Shown here one piece after another: positions 14,064 through 21,662 of a DNA stretch of 32,299 bases (its first letter is position 1; every line of letters starts with the position of its first letter). The notes below the pieces were generated by a model. It was not told where the DNA came from and made no database searches. It was given only the letters and a program-made list of their open reading frames with translations. The position numbers and the translations under genes were made by a program. Origin of the DNA: an uncultured Bacteroidales bacterium (GTDB taxonomy: Bacteria; Bacteroidota; Bacteroidia; Bacteroidales; UBA932). The stretch spans positions 1 through 32,299 of the forward strand of contig CALVCB010000023.1 in the NCBI GenBank assembly GCA_944325965.1, given 5' to 3'.

Positions 14064-17000
14064 ATGTTACGTGCCGGCATCGATATTGGCTCGACGACAG
14101 CCAAGATGGTAGTTATCGGGTCAGACGGTAAAGTGTTGTTTTCAAGGTATGAACGTCATAACGCCAGGGCGAAGGAGACAGTCTGCGGTTTCCTGGAGGA
14201 TTTGAAGAAGGAGACAGGCGATGTCGTAATTTCAGTATGCATAACCGGGTCGGTAGGAATGGGCTTTTCGGAGAAATGCTCCCTGCCATTCGTCCAGGAG
14301 GTCGTGGCCGCTACCAAGGCCATCAAGGCTGACTATCCGCAGGTTTCCACGATGATAGATATCGGGGGCGAGGACGCGAAAGTGGTGTTCTTCGATTCGG
14401 GGGCGGTCTCCGACCTGAGGATGAACGGCAACTGCGCAGGCGGGACCGGTGCGTTCATAGACCAGATGGCCATCATTCTTGACAGGCCGGTTGAGCAGCT
14501 CGGGGAGCTTGCCATGAAGGCGGAGAGGATATATCCGGTGGCGTCGCGCTGCGGTGTGTTCTGCAAGACCGATGTGCAGAACCTTGTATCCAGGAACGCC
14601 GGCGTCGGGGACATTGCGGCGTCGATTTTCCATGCCGTGACCCTGCAGACGGTGGTCACACTGGCACACGGGCGGGAGATAACTCCTCCGGTGCTTTTCT
14701 GCGGTGGGCCTCTGACATTCATCCCCGCGCTCAGGAAATCTTTCAAAGAGTATCTTTCCCTCAAGGATGAGGACATGATACTTCCGCAGGACGGCAGCCT
14801 GATGACGGCAAACGGTGCTGCCCTGTCTGCAGGAGGGGAGGGCATGAAAATATCGCAGATGCTTGAACTTCTTGACAGCAGGCTCGTTACGGGCAAGACC
14901 GCCCTTTCCGGCCTTGCCCCTCTGTTTAAGGACGCCGGGGAGTACGGGCGGTGGAAAGCTGCCAAGTCGGATGCGAAAATCGTTTCTGCATCCCTCAGGC
15001 ATGGCAGCTGTGATGTGTTCCTGGGCATAGACTCGGGGTCCACGACGACAAAGATTGTCGTGACGGATACGGACTCGAAGGTGCTGTTTTCATATTATTG
15101 CCCGAACGGGGGCAATCCTGTCGGGGCCGTCGAGGCCGGGCTTGAAAAGCTCCGGTCGGAATGTGCCAGGGCCGGTGCCGAGCTGAATTTCATCGGCAGC
15201 TGCTCGACCGGGTACGGAGAGGACCTTATCAAGGCGGCTTTCCGTCTGGATGCGGGGATTGTGGAGACTATGGCGCATTACCGTGCGGCCTCGCATATGG
15301 ACCCGGAAGTGTCGTTCATTCTGGATATAGGCGGGCAGGACATGAAGGCCATCTTCGTGAACAACGGTGTGATAGACCGCATAGAGATAAACGAGGCCTG
15401 TTCTTCCGGATGCGGCTCATTTATAGAGACTTTCGCAAAGTCCCTGGGTTACGGCGTGGCAGATTTCGCCGCTGCTGCCTGCCGTAGCAAGGCGCCCTGC
15501 GACCTGGGCACGAGATGTACGGTGTTCATGAACTCCAAGGTGAAGCAGGTGCTCCGGGAGGGGGCGGATATAGAGGACATTGCCGCAGGGCTCTCGTATT
15601 CCGTGATAAGGAACTGCCTGTACAAGGTACTGAAGCTGAAGAACGTGTCCGAGCTGGGCAGCCATATAACCGTGCAGGGCGGTACTATGCGCAATGATGC
15701 TGTGGTCAAGGCACTTGAGAACCTTGCCGGGTGCACCGTAAAGCGATTCGACTGCCCGGAGCTTATGGGGGCCTTCGGCTGCGCGCTCTATGCAAAGCAG
15801 GAATACATGTCAGGGGCAATCACGCGCTCGGGCCATGTGTCCGTGGAGTCGATGCTCCAGAAGGCCGCGTACCAGATAAGGACCCTGAATTGCAGCGGAT
15901 GTGAAAACCATTGTCTTGTAAACAGGTACAGATTTGCCGGAGGCGGGGACTATTATTCCGGGAACCGGTGCGAGAAGGTGTTCACCAACGGGGACGCCGG
16001 CCTGGAGAAGGGCCTTGACGTGTACAGCCGGAAATACAGCCTGCTTTTCGGACGGGACGGCCATGTCGGCAGCCCGAGGATGAGGGTAGGTATCCCCCGC
16101 GCCCTGAACATGTACGAGGAATACCCGTTCTGGCATGCGCTCTTCACGGCCTGCGGGATAGAGGTCGTGCTGTCGTCAGCATCCTCAGGCAAGGCTTACG
16201 AGAGGAGCGCGAGGCTCGTGATGTCGGACAATATCTGTTTTCCGGCGAAAATCGTGCACAGCCATATCAGGGACCTGCAGGACAAGGGGGTGGACCGTAT
16301 CTTCATGCCGTTCGTGGTGTACGAGAGGGCGGGGAAGGAGCAGAACAGCTACAACTGCCCGATAGTCACCGGCTATTCCCAGGTGATAAAGAGCGTGCAG
16401 TCTGAGGTGCCGGTGGATTCTCCGGTGATCTCTTTCAAGGACAGGGACACGATGCGCCGGCAGTGTACGGAGTTCCTCTCCGGATACGGAGTCGACCAGA
16501 AGACGGCCATGAAGGCCCTCGATGCGGCAGGGAAGGCCCAGCAGGAGTACGAGCTGGCAATAAGGAAAGCTGATGAGGAGATACTTGCTGACGCGCGGAA
16601 GCGCGGCCTGCTCACCGTGCTGCTCATCGGCAGGCCGTACCATACGGACCCGCTTATCCAGCACAAGGTGGCCGGGATGGTGGCTGACATGGGCGTGAAC
16701 GTGATTTCCGACGACATAGTGAGAGGCCGTGACATCCCGCTTGAGGATGTGCATTTTGTCTCCCAGTGGGCATACACGAACCGCATACTCAAGGCCGCCA
16801 AATGGGGGGCCGTGCAGACGGGCGATGTCCAGTGCATACAGCTGACCTCTTTCGGCTGCGGCCCGGACGCTTTCCTCACAGACGCCATCCGTGATCTGGT
16901 GATGAGGCACGGGAAGCCTATGACTACGCTGAAGCTGGACGATATAGACAATGCCGGTTCAATGAAGCTCCGTGTCCGCTCCCTTATAGAAAGCCTCAGG

Positions 17001-18293
17001 CTTTCCGGGACGGCTGTCGGCAAATGGCAGAAGTTCAATTCGGTGCCGGTGTTCCGCAACGAGGACCGCAAGAGGAAGATCCTTGCCCCCTTCTTCACTC
17101 CGTTCATTTCCCCGCTTATACCTGCCGTGATGCAGCTGGCCGGATATGATGTCGAGAACCTGCCTATAAGCGACCCGGAATCAGGGGAGTACGGACTGAA
17201 ATATGCCAACAACGAGGTCTGCTACCCGGCTACCCTTATCGTAGGTGATATAATAAAGGCGTACAAGTCCGGGAAATACGACCCGGAGACTACGGCAGTT
17301 GCCATCACCCAGACGGGGGGACAGTGCAGGGCGAGCAACTATATTTCATTGATAAAGAAGGCTTTAGTTGATGCGGGATATGGAAATGTCCCTGTAATAT
17401 CGGTGTCCTTTGCAGCCGGGATAAGGAATTACCAGCCGGGCTTCAAGGTGAACTGGGCGAAGATTACGGTCCCGGCGCTGTATGCCATACTGTACAGCGA
17501 CTGCATAGCGAAATTCTATTATCCTTCTGTGGCCAGGGAAAGGGTCAAAGGCGAGGCTGACAGGCTGAAGGACAAGTACCTGCAGCTTGCGGACCGGGCC
17601 ATAAGGCAGAGCCGGGACTATGCCGCCGCCCTCACGGGCCTGCTGAGGGAGGCCGCCGTAGAGTTCGGGGCAATATGCGAGGACCGCAGCACCTCCAAGG
17701 TCGGCGTAGTGGGCGAGATTTTCCTGAAGTTCAACCCGTATGCCCACAAGAACGTGACGGGGTGGCTGATAGGGCAGGGGATTGAAATCGTCCCTCCGAT
17801 ACTTACGGACTTTTTCATGCAGTATTTCGTGAACAGGAAGACCAAGAAGCTCACAAGACTGGAAAAGGGATGGATTCCGGAGTTCGTTTACAGCGGACTG
17901 TACAGGTTCCTGATGGACAGGATACAGAATATCAACGAGGTATGTTCCGCGTTCAAATACTATAAGCCTTTCGGGGACATCTTCCATGAGGCTGACCAGG
18001 CACGCAGGATAATTTCCCTGAACTCCCTGTTCGGGGAGGGGTGGCTGCTGCCGGCGGAAATCATGTCATACTATGCCGACGGGGTGAAGAACGTGATTTC
18101 CCTGCAGCCTTTCGGATGCATAGCGAACCATATCGTTGAAAGGGGCATCGAAAACAGGCTCAAGGACATGTGCCCCGGGCTGAACCTGCTTTCCCTGGAC
18201 TTCGACAGCGGCGTCAGCGACGTGAACGTGACCAACAGGATGATGCTTTTTGTGGACAACATTAAAATGAGCGATTATGCAGATGCCGAATAA
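14064..18293 (+). CDS. Fused 2-hydroxyacyl-CoA dehydratase activase-like protein (1409 aa)
   Basis: A very large cytosolic protein of the BadF/BcrA/HgdC ATPase family. Two ASKHA ATPase domains are joined in one chain: one starts GIDIGSTTAKMVV (about residues 1-270), the second GIDSGSTTTKIVV (about 320-570). Each has the cysteine pair that coordinates the 4Fe-4S cluster in activases: Cys124 (GNCAGGTGAF) and Cys163 (SRCGVF), then Cys446 (ACSSGCGSF) and Cys485 (TRCTVF). A DUF2229-like part starts at about 674 (RVGIPRALNMYEEYPFW), and an HgdB-like part occupies about 1005-1400 (LAPFFTPFISPLIPAVMQLAGYD). Known relatives use ATP to push one electron into dehydratase or reductase partners. No partner dehydratase lies here, and the substrate is unknown. 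It overlaps the TetR gene by 17 bp. Confidence 0.88.
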   Translation: MLRAGIDIGSTTAKMVVIGSDGKVLFSRYERHNARAKETVCGFLEDLKKETGDVVISVCITGSVGMGFSEKCSLPFVQEVVAATKAIKADYPQVSTMIDIGGEDAKVVFFDSGAVSDLRMNGNCAGGTGAFIDQMAIILDRPVEQLGELAMKAERIYPVASRCGVFCKTDVQNLVSRNAGVGDIAASIFHAVTLQTVVTLAHGREITPPVLFCGGPLTFIPALRKSFKEYLSLKDEDMILPQDGSLMTANGAALSAGGEGMKISQMLELLDSRLVTGKTALSGLAPLFKDAGEYGRWKAAKSDAKIVSASLRHGSCDVFLGIDSGSTTTKIVVTDTDSKVLFSYYCPNGGNPVGAVEAGLEKLRSECARAGAELNFIGSCSTGYGEDLIKAAFRLDAGIVETMAHYRAASHMDPEVSFILDIGGQDMKAIFVNNGVIDRIEINEACSSGCGSFIETFAKSLGYGVADFAAAACRSKAPCDLGTRCTVFMNSKVKQVLREGADIEDIAAGLSYSVIRNCLYKVLKLKNVSELGSHITVQGGTMRNDAVVKALENLAGCTVKRFDCPELMGAFGCALYAKQEYMSGAITRSGHVSVESMLQKAAYQIRTLNCSGCENHCLVNRYRFAGGGDYYSGNRCEKVFTNGDAGLEKGLDVYSRKYSLLFGRDGHVGSPRMRVGIPRALNMYEEYPFWHALFTACGIEVVLSSASSGKAYERSARLVMSDNICFPAKIVHSHIRDLQDKGVDRIFMPFVVYERAGKEQNSYNCPIVTGYSQVIKSVQSEVPVDSPVISFKDRDTMRRQCTEFLSGYGVDQKTAMKALDAAGKAQQEYELAIRKADEEILADARKRGLLTVLLIGRPYHTDPLIQHKVAGMVADMGVNVISDDIVRGRDIPLEDVHFVSQWAYTNRILKAAKWGAVQTGDVQCIQLTSFGCGPDAFLTDAIRDLVMRHGKPMTTLKLDDIDNAGSMKLRVRSLIESLRLSGTAVGKWQKFNSVPVFRNEDRKRKILAPFFTPFISPLIPAVMQLAGYDVENLPISDPESGEYGLKYANNEVCYPATLIVGDIIKAYKSGKYDPETTAVAITQTGGQCRASNYISLIKKALVDAGYGNVPVISVSFAAGIRNYQPGFKVNWAKITVPALYAILYSDCIAKFYYPSVARERVKGEADRLKDKYLQLADRAIRQSRDYAAALTGLLREAAVEFGAICEDRSTSKVGVVGEIFLKFNPYAHKNVTGWLIGQGIEIVPPILTDFFMQYFVNRKTKKLTRLEKGWIPEFVYSGLYRFLMDRIQNINEVCSAFKYYKPFGDIFHEADQARRIISLNSLFGEGWLLPAEIMSYYADGVKNVISLQPFGCIANHIVERGIENRLKDMCPGLNLLSLDFDSGVSDVNVTNRMMLFVDNIKMSDYADAE

Positions 18294-18894
18294 CAATGCC
18301 CTGGAGCAGAAGATCATCGATGTCGCCAAGGATATTTTTGTCAAGAAAGGGTTCGAGGAGACGAGCATGTGCGACATTGCGGCAGCGGCGGGGATGACAC
18401 GCCCTGCCCTGCATTATTATTTCCGGACCAAGGAAAAGCTTTTCCATGCTGTCTTCGGGGGGATCATTCAGTCGCTTGCCCCTGAGATAGAGGGTATTAT
18501 CCAGAGTGATACTCCGGCCCTGGCGAAGCTCTCCCGGCTGGCTGACATCTATATCGGCAAATTCCTCCAGGAGCCGTCCCTCCCGATGTTCATAATCATG
18601 GAGATACAGCGGGATGCAGGTCATCTGGTCGAGACAGCCGAGCATCTGAATATCCGGCAGTATGTGGTACAGCTGTCGCTCTATTTCCATTCGGAGATGA
18701 AGAAGGGTAATATCAGGGAGGTCCCCCTGTATACGCTTTTCTATACGTTCTTCGGTCTGCTGGCCTATCCTTTCCTTACCAGGAACCTGGTACATGCTGT
18801 TGCCGGAGAGACCCAGGGCGGATTCGAGGCCATAATAAGGACCTGGAAGCCTTACGTCATGCAGCAGCTTGAGACGCTTCTGCGTGTAGGCTGA
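18277..18894 (+). CDS. TetR/AcrR-family transcriptional regulator
   Basis: A 205-residue repressor-type protein. Residues about 10-55 form the TetR DNA-binding domain: IIDVAKDIFVKKGFEETSMCDIAAAAGMTRPALHYYFRTKEKLF with the helix-turn-helix in its second half (written here as its separate blocks: DIAAAAGMTRPALHYYF is the recognition region). The C-terminal ligand domain is not conserved enough to suggest a ligand. Its ATG at 18277 lies inside the last codons of the activase gene, so expression is probably coupled. A palindromic pair TGTCnGACA at the unit's promoter is its most likely target. It may sense an acyl-CoA or related signal, which is inference from the partner gene. Confidence 0.88.
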   Translation: MQMPNNNALEQKIIDVAKDIFVKKGFEETSMCDIAAAAGMTRPALHYYFRTKEKLFHAVFGGIIQSLAPEIEGIIQSDTPALAKLSRLADIYIGKFLQEPSLPMFIIMEIQRDAGHLVETAEHLNIRQYVVQLSLYFHSEMKKGNIREVPLYTLFYTFFGLLAYPFLTRNLVHAVAGETQGGFEAIIRTWKPYVMQQLETLLRVG

Positions 18895-18920
18895 AAAGGC
18901 CATGCCGTGCGGACGGGGGG

Positions 18921-19559
18921 TCAGTCTTTCTTCGGCCGTGTGGCCTCCACCTCTTCTATGCTCCGCAGCGAAGGCAGGCTGATCCCGAACTTCACCGACA
19001 GCACCCGTATGAGGATCACTGCAAGGGCCGCCGCTATCTGGGTGACGATGTGGGAGCATCCTGTCCACAGGCATATATAATAGGCTACGCCTCCACCGAC
19101 GCATGCCAGGGCGTATATGTCTTTCCTGAAGATGAGCGGCACCTCGTTTATGAAGATGTCCCGGAACATTCCGCCTGCGGCTCCGGTGATGGCCCCCATT
19201 ATGATGTTGACCCAGACCGGATAGCCTGCGGCAATGCTTTTCTCTACGCCGACTACGGTGAAAAGCCCTATCCCGATGGCGTCGAAGATGAAGAACGTGT
19301 TGTCGAGCCGTACCACCTGCCTGCGGAAGATCACCACGAATACCAGGGCCAGCGCGGTGATTACCACATACGACGGCTGTTCCATCCAGAACGGGGTCAC
19401 ATCCAGCATGACATCCCTTAGCGTCCCTCCTCCGACTGCTGTGACAAACCCCACCACGTAGGCCCCGAACCAGTCAAAGTTCTTTGCCGCCGCAAGTCTT
19501 ATCCCGCTTATGGCGAATGCGAATGTTCCCAGATAATCGATTACCGTAATGAAATCCAT
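18921..19559 (-). CDS. TRIC-type cation channel family membrane protein (UPF0126)
   Basis: A 212-residue inner-membrane protein made of two tandem UPF0126 units, each with the motif GGGTLRDV (residues about 42-49) or GGMFRDIF (about 129-136). About seven hydrophobic segments are visible. Prokaryotic TRIC family members are homotrimeric cation channels; the E. coli relatives are YicG and YadS, and the native role is unclear. It is convergent with the TetR gene, with only 26 bp between the stop codons and no terminator of the plus strand there. I found no strong promoter, though TAGCTTTA (19573-19580, minus strand) is a possible -7 box. Confidence 0.88.
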   Translation of the reverse strand: MDFITVIDYLGTFAFAISGIRLAAAKNFDWFGAYVVGFVTAVGGGTLRDVMLDVTPFWMEQPSYVVITALALVFVVIFRRQVVRLDNTFFIFDAIGIGLFTVVGVEKSIAAGYPVWVNIIMGAITGAAGGMFRDIFINEVPLIFRKDIYALACVGGGVAYYICLWTGCSHIVTQIAAALAVILIRVLSVKFGISLPSLRSIEEVEATRPKKD

Positions 19560-19667
19560 CCTGCCTGAATATTAAAGCTAAAAAAACAGAAAATTTCTTC
19601 TTTCCGGTGCAACATTGGACCTGCCCTTTGCATCTATGAGTCAGGTTTAGGTTTTAGTACACGTTTA

Positions 19668-19708
19668 GGAGTCGGATTACATGACAGTTTCCGGCTCCTT
19701 TTCCTTTT
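19668..19708 (+). terminator. Rho-independent terminator (plus strand)
   Basis: A 9-bp stem, GGAGTCGGA (19668-19676) with TCCGGCTCC (19690-19698) including one G-T pair, a 13-nt loop and a TTTTCCTTTT tail. No plus-strand gene ends nearby, so it probably ends read-through from the TetR unit or a short unannotated RNA that starts in 19560-19660. Confidence 0.6.
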
Positions 19709-19737
19709 GCCGCACCGGCGGTCCGGCATTCACCTGG

Positions 19738-19776
19738 CATGCGGCCGGACTGCTACTGAACCAGTCCGGCCGCATG
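19738..19776. repeat. Perfect 15-bp inverted repeat with 9-nt loop
   Basis: CATGCGGCCGGACTG at 19738-19752 is exactly repeated in inverted form at 19762-19776. It has no T-run on either side. It lies in the 311-bp gene-free stretch 19560-19870, between a plus-strand terminator and a minus-strand terminator, so it is not needed as a terminator for either neighbour. I see no gene in the gap. Confidence 0.6.
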
Positions 19777-19795
19777 TCCCCGGAGAATCCTCCTG

Positions 19796-19841
19796 CGGAG
19801 AAAGAAAGGGAGACGGCCGGAATCTTTCCGCACCGCCTCCC
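19796..19841 (-). terminator. Terminator of the histone H1-like gene
   Basis: On the minus strand, a GGGAGGCGG / CCGTCTCCC stem (8 of 9 pairs) with an inner GGAA-AGA-TTCC hairpin, then the pyrimidine tail TTTCTTTCT. It lies 30 bp after the stop codon of the small histone-like gene. Confidence 0.6.
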
Positions 19842-19870
19842 CATAGCCTTTAAAGCTTGAGAAAGATGAA

Positions 19871-20044
19871 TTATTTGGAACTCTCAACAGAGACTTTCCT
19901 GAAATCCTTCATCATTTTCATGATGTTCAAAGCTGCTTTACGAGCACGGGCTCCGGCTGCTTTGTTCCCTTTCTCCACCTGAGCCTCAGCATTCTTCTCG
20001 AAAACTTCATACTCAGCTTTGATCTGATCTACAAGCTCTTTCAT
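19871..20044 (-). CDS. Small histone H1-like DNA-binding protein
   Basis: A 57-residue protein starting MKELVDQIKAEYEVFEKNAE, with a lysine/arginine block KGNKAAGARARKAALNIMKMMKDFRK. This is the Hc1/histone H1-like family that is common in Bacteroidota and is thought to coat or compact DNA. The frame continues 10 codons upstream to another ATG at 20074, but the start at 20044 matches the family. A terminator follows. A weak promoter (TTTG, 20 bp, TAACTTGC) lies upstream. Confidence 0.85.
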   Translation of the reverse strand: MKELVDQIKAEYEVFEKNAEAQVEKGNKAAGARARKAALNIMKMMKDFRKVSVESSK

Positions 20045-20091
20045 CGTAGTTAAAATTTTTAGTTCGTTAAACATTAAGCATCAAAACTTCT

Positions 20092-20123
20092 GCAAGTTAG
20101 TCATTAAAATCCAAATAGCCAAA
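20092..20123 (-). promoter_or_regulatory. Weak candidate promoter of the histone-like gene
   Basis: TTTG (20123-20120) with a 20-bp spacer to TAACTTGC (20099-20092) on the minus strand. The -7 box differs from consensus at two bases, so it is only a candidate. Confidence 0.35.
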
Positions 20124-20213
20124 CAAATTGAGCCAAAGTGCTTTATTTAAATGATTCTGTGCATTAAGAATGAAATTTCGGGGAAAAACTGCAGGAAATC
20201 CAGAATTTATGCC

Positions 20214-20221
20214 TACCTTTG
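20214..20221 (+). promoter_or_regulatory. -7 box TACCTTTG of the rplY gene
   Basis: A perfect TAnnTTTG box 86 bp before the rplY ATG at 20307. No good -33 box is visible. Transcription should start at about 20226, leaving an 80-nt leader. Confidence 0.6.
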
Positions 20222-20224
20222 CAG

Positions 20225-20277
20225 CCCCATAAAAAGCATTTGGCTTTTTGGTGCAATGGGGTTCGTGCATAACGAAC
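20225..20277 (+). promoter_or_regulatory. Structured leader of rplY
   Basis: The 5' leader folds well by eye: outer CCCCAT/ATGGGG (20225-20230 with 20256-20261) enclosing AAAAAGC/GCTTTTT (20231-20237 with 20243-20249), then a second hairpin GTTCGT/ACGAAC (20261-20266 with 20272-20277). Ribosomal-protein leaders often serve autogenous control, but I cannot match this one to a known family. Confidence 0.45.
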
Positions 20278-20306
20278 TGAGTAACACATTTTTAAATCCA
20301 AAAGAA

Positions 20307-20888
20307 ATGAAACACATTGAATTGAAAGGCTCTGTACGTACAGTCGGGAACAAGGCGGCTGTGAAGAGCATCCGCAGGGCAGGTCTCGTACCTTGCAACA
20401 TCTACGGCCTCGGGATGGAGAACATCCTTTTCACTGTAAACGCAAAGGATCTCAAGGCCCTTACCCATACTCCGAATTCATATATCGTGGATCTCGAACT
20501 TGACAACGGCCAGAAATATTTTTCTGTCCTTCACGAGGTGCAGTGGCATCCGGTCACTGACGAGGCCCTTCATGTGGATTTCCTCGCAGTGTCAGAGGAG
20601 AAGCCGGTGACTATCGATGTACCTGTCAAGATTACGGGTCACTCTGAAGGTGTCAAGATGGGTGGAAAGCTTCTCGTTTCCAGCCGCAAGTTGCGCATCA
20701 GCGCCCATCTCCACGAACTTCCTGACGAGCTGGAAGTGGATGTCACTTCACTTATGATCGGCAAGCAGATTGTGGCCGGCGACCTCCACTTCGAGGGCGT
20801 GACCATCGTTTCTCCTAAAGCCACTATCATCTGCTCCGTAAGGCCTACACGTGCTACTGCACAGGCTGCTGCACAGGCAAATTCATAA
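20307..20888 (+). CDS. rplY: 50S ribosomal protein L25, long (Ctc) form
   Basis: A 193-residue L25/Ctc protein, which binds 5S rRNA in the large ribosomal subunit. The N-terminal domain opens MKHIELKGSVRTVGNKAAVKSIRRAGLVPCNIYG (cited in two blocks: SVRTVGNKAAVKSIRRAG and LVPCNIYG), followed by the Ctc-type beta domain (HVDFLAVSEEKPVTIDVPV, GGKLLVSSRKLRI, LPDELEVDVTSL). It ends with an alanine-rich tail. The start at 20307 is chosen by family alignment; an in-frame open stretch upstream is the leader. The terminator is 23 bp after the stop and the next gene is pth, a combination common in bacteria. Confidence 0.93.
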   Translation: MKHIELKGSVRTVGNKAAVKSIRRAGLVPCNIYGLGMENILFTVNAKDLKALTHTPNSYIVDLELDNGQKYFSVLHEVQWHPVTDEALHVDFLAVSEEKPVTIDVPVKITGHSEGVKMGGKLLVSSRKLRISAHLHELPDELEVDVTSLMIGKQIVAGDLHFEGVTIVSPKATIICSVRPTRATAQAAAQANS

Positions 20889-20911
20889 GGACAGGATAAG
20901 CTATAACATGA

Positions 20912-20952
20912 GGGCTGGCTTGAATAATGGAAGTCAGCCCTTTTATTGTTTT
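20912..20952 (+). terminator. Terminator between rplY and pth
   Basis: GGGCTGGCTT (20912-20921) pairs with AAGTCAGCCC (20931-20940), with one G-T pair and a 9-nt loop, followed by TTTTATTGTTTT. It follows the rplY stop codon. Confidence 0.65.
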
Positions 20953-20995
20953 AAGGGAGGATGCTGTCCTCCTGCAAAGTTATAAGGATTTTGTA

Positions 20996-21595
20996 ATGTC
21001 GAACAGTTATCTTGTAGTAGGGCTCGGAAACATAGGTGCGGAATATGCCGGGACCAGGCACAATATGGGTTTCATGGTCCTGGATGCCTGGGCGGAGGAT
21101 TCGGGGGTTGCCTTCGTATCCGGACGCTACGGCAGCAAGGCCGAGGTGAGCTTCAAAGGACGGCGGTTCACCCTCATAAAGCCGTCTACATATATGAACC
21201 TGAGCGGGAAAGCCGTGCGTTACTGGATGAACGAGACCGGTATCCCGCTTGAGAACCTGATAGTCATTTCGGACGACCTGAACCTTCCGTTCGGGACATT
21301 GCGTCTTAGGAAAGGCGGCAGCGCCGGAGGGCATAACGGCCTGACCAACATCACGGAAATACTCGGTACGCAGGACTATGCCCGTATTCGTGTGGGAATA
21401 GGGAACGCTTTCAGCCGCGGCGGGCAGATTGATTTTGTCCTGGGGGAGCTTGATGCTGAAGAAAAGGCACAGATGCCGCAGATCTGCCAGCGGGTCATAG
21501 AAGGTATAAAGGCTTTTGCGACCATAGGGCCCGACAGGGCCATGAATGTGGTGAATACCAGACCCCGGCCTGCATCGGACCAGCAGTCTTTATAG
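20996..21595 (+). CDS. pth: Peptidyl-tRNA hydrolase
   Basis: A 199-residue cytosolic enzyme that frees tRNA from prematurely released peptidyl-tRNA. The family signatures are YLVVGLGNIGAEYAGTRHNM (catalytic His22), LIKPSTYMNLSG, ISDDLNLPFG and KGGSAGGHNGL, ending in the usual GQIDFVLGEL region. The ATG at 20996 gives the normal N-terminus; the frame is open 23 codons further upstream, overlapping the terminator. A small hairpin, GGAGGA/TCCTCC (20956-20972), precedes it. The promoter could not be placed with confidence. The terminator upstream implies its own promoter. Confidence 0.93.
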   Translation: MSNSYLVVGLGNIGAEYAGTRHNMGFMVLDAWAEDSGVAFVSGRYGSKAEVSFKGRRFTLIKPSTYMNLSGKAVRYWMNETGIPLENLIVISDDLNLPFGTLRLRKGGSAGGHNGLTNITEILGTQDYARIRVGIGNAFSRGGQIDFVLGELDAEEKAQMPQICQRVIEGIKAFATIGPDRAMNVVNTRPRPASDQQSL

Positions 21596-21662
21596 TCTTT
21601 GCCGGCATGATTGCCATCCCGGTCGCACAGCCCGGGGATTTGGCTCTCCGCCGTATGCCGGA

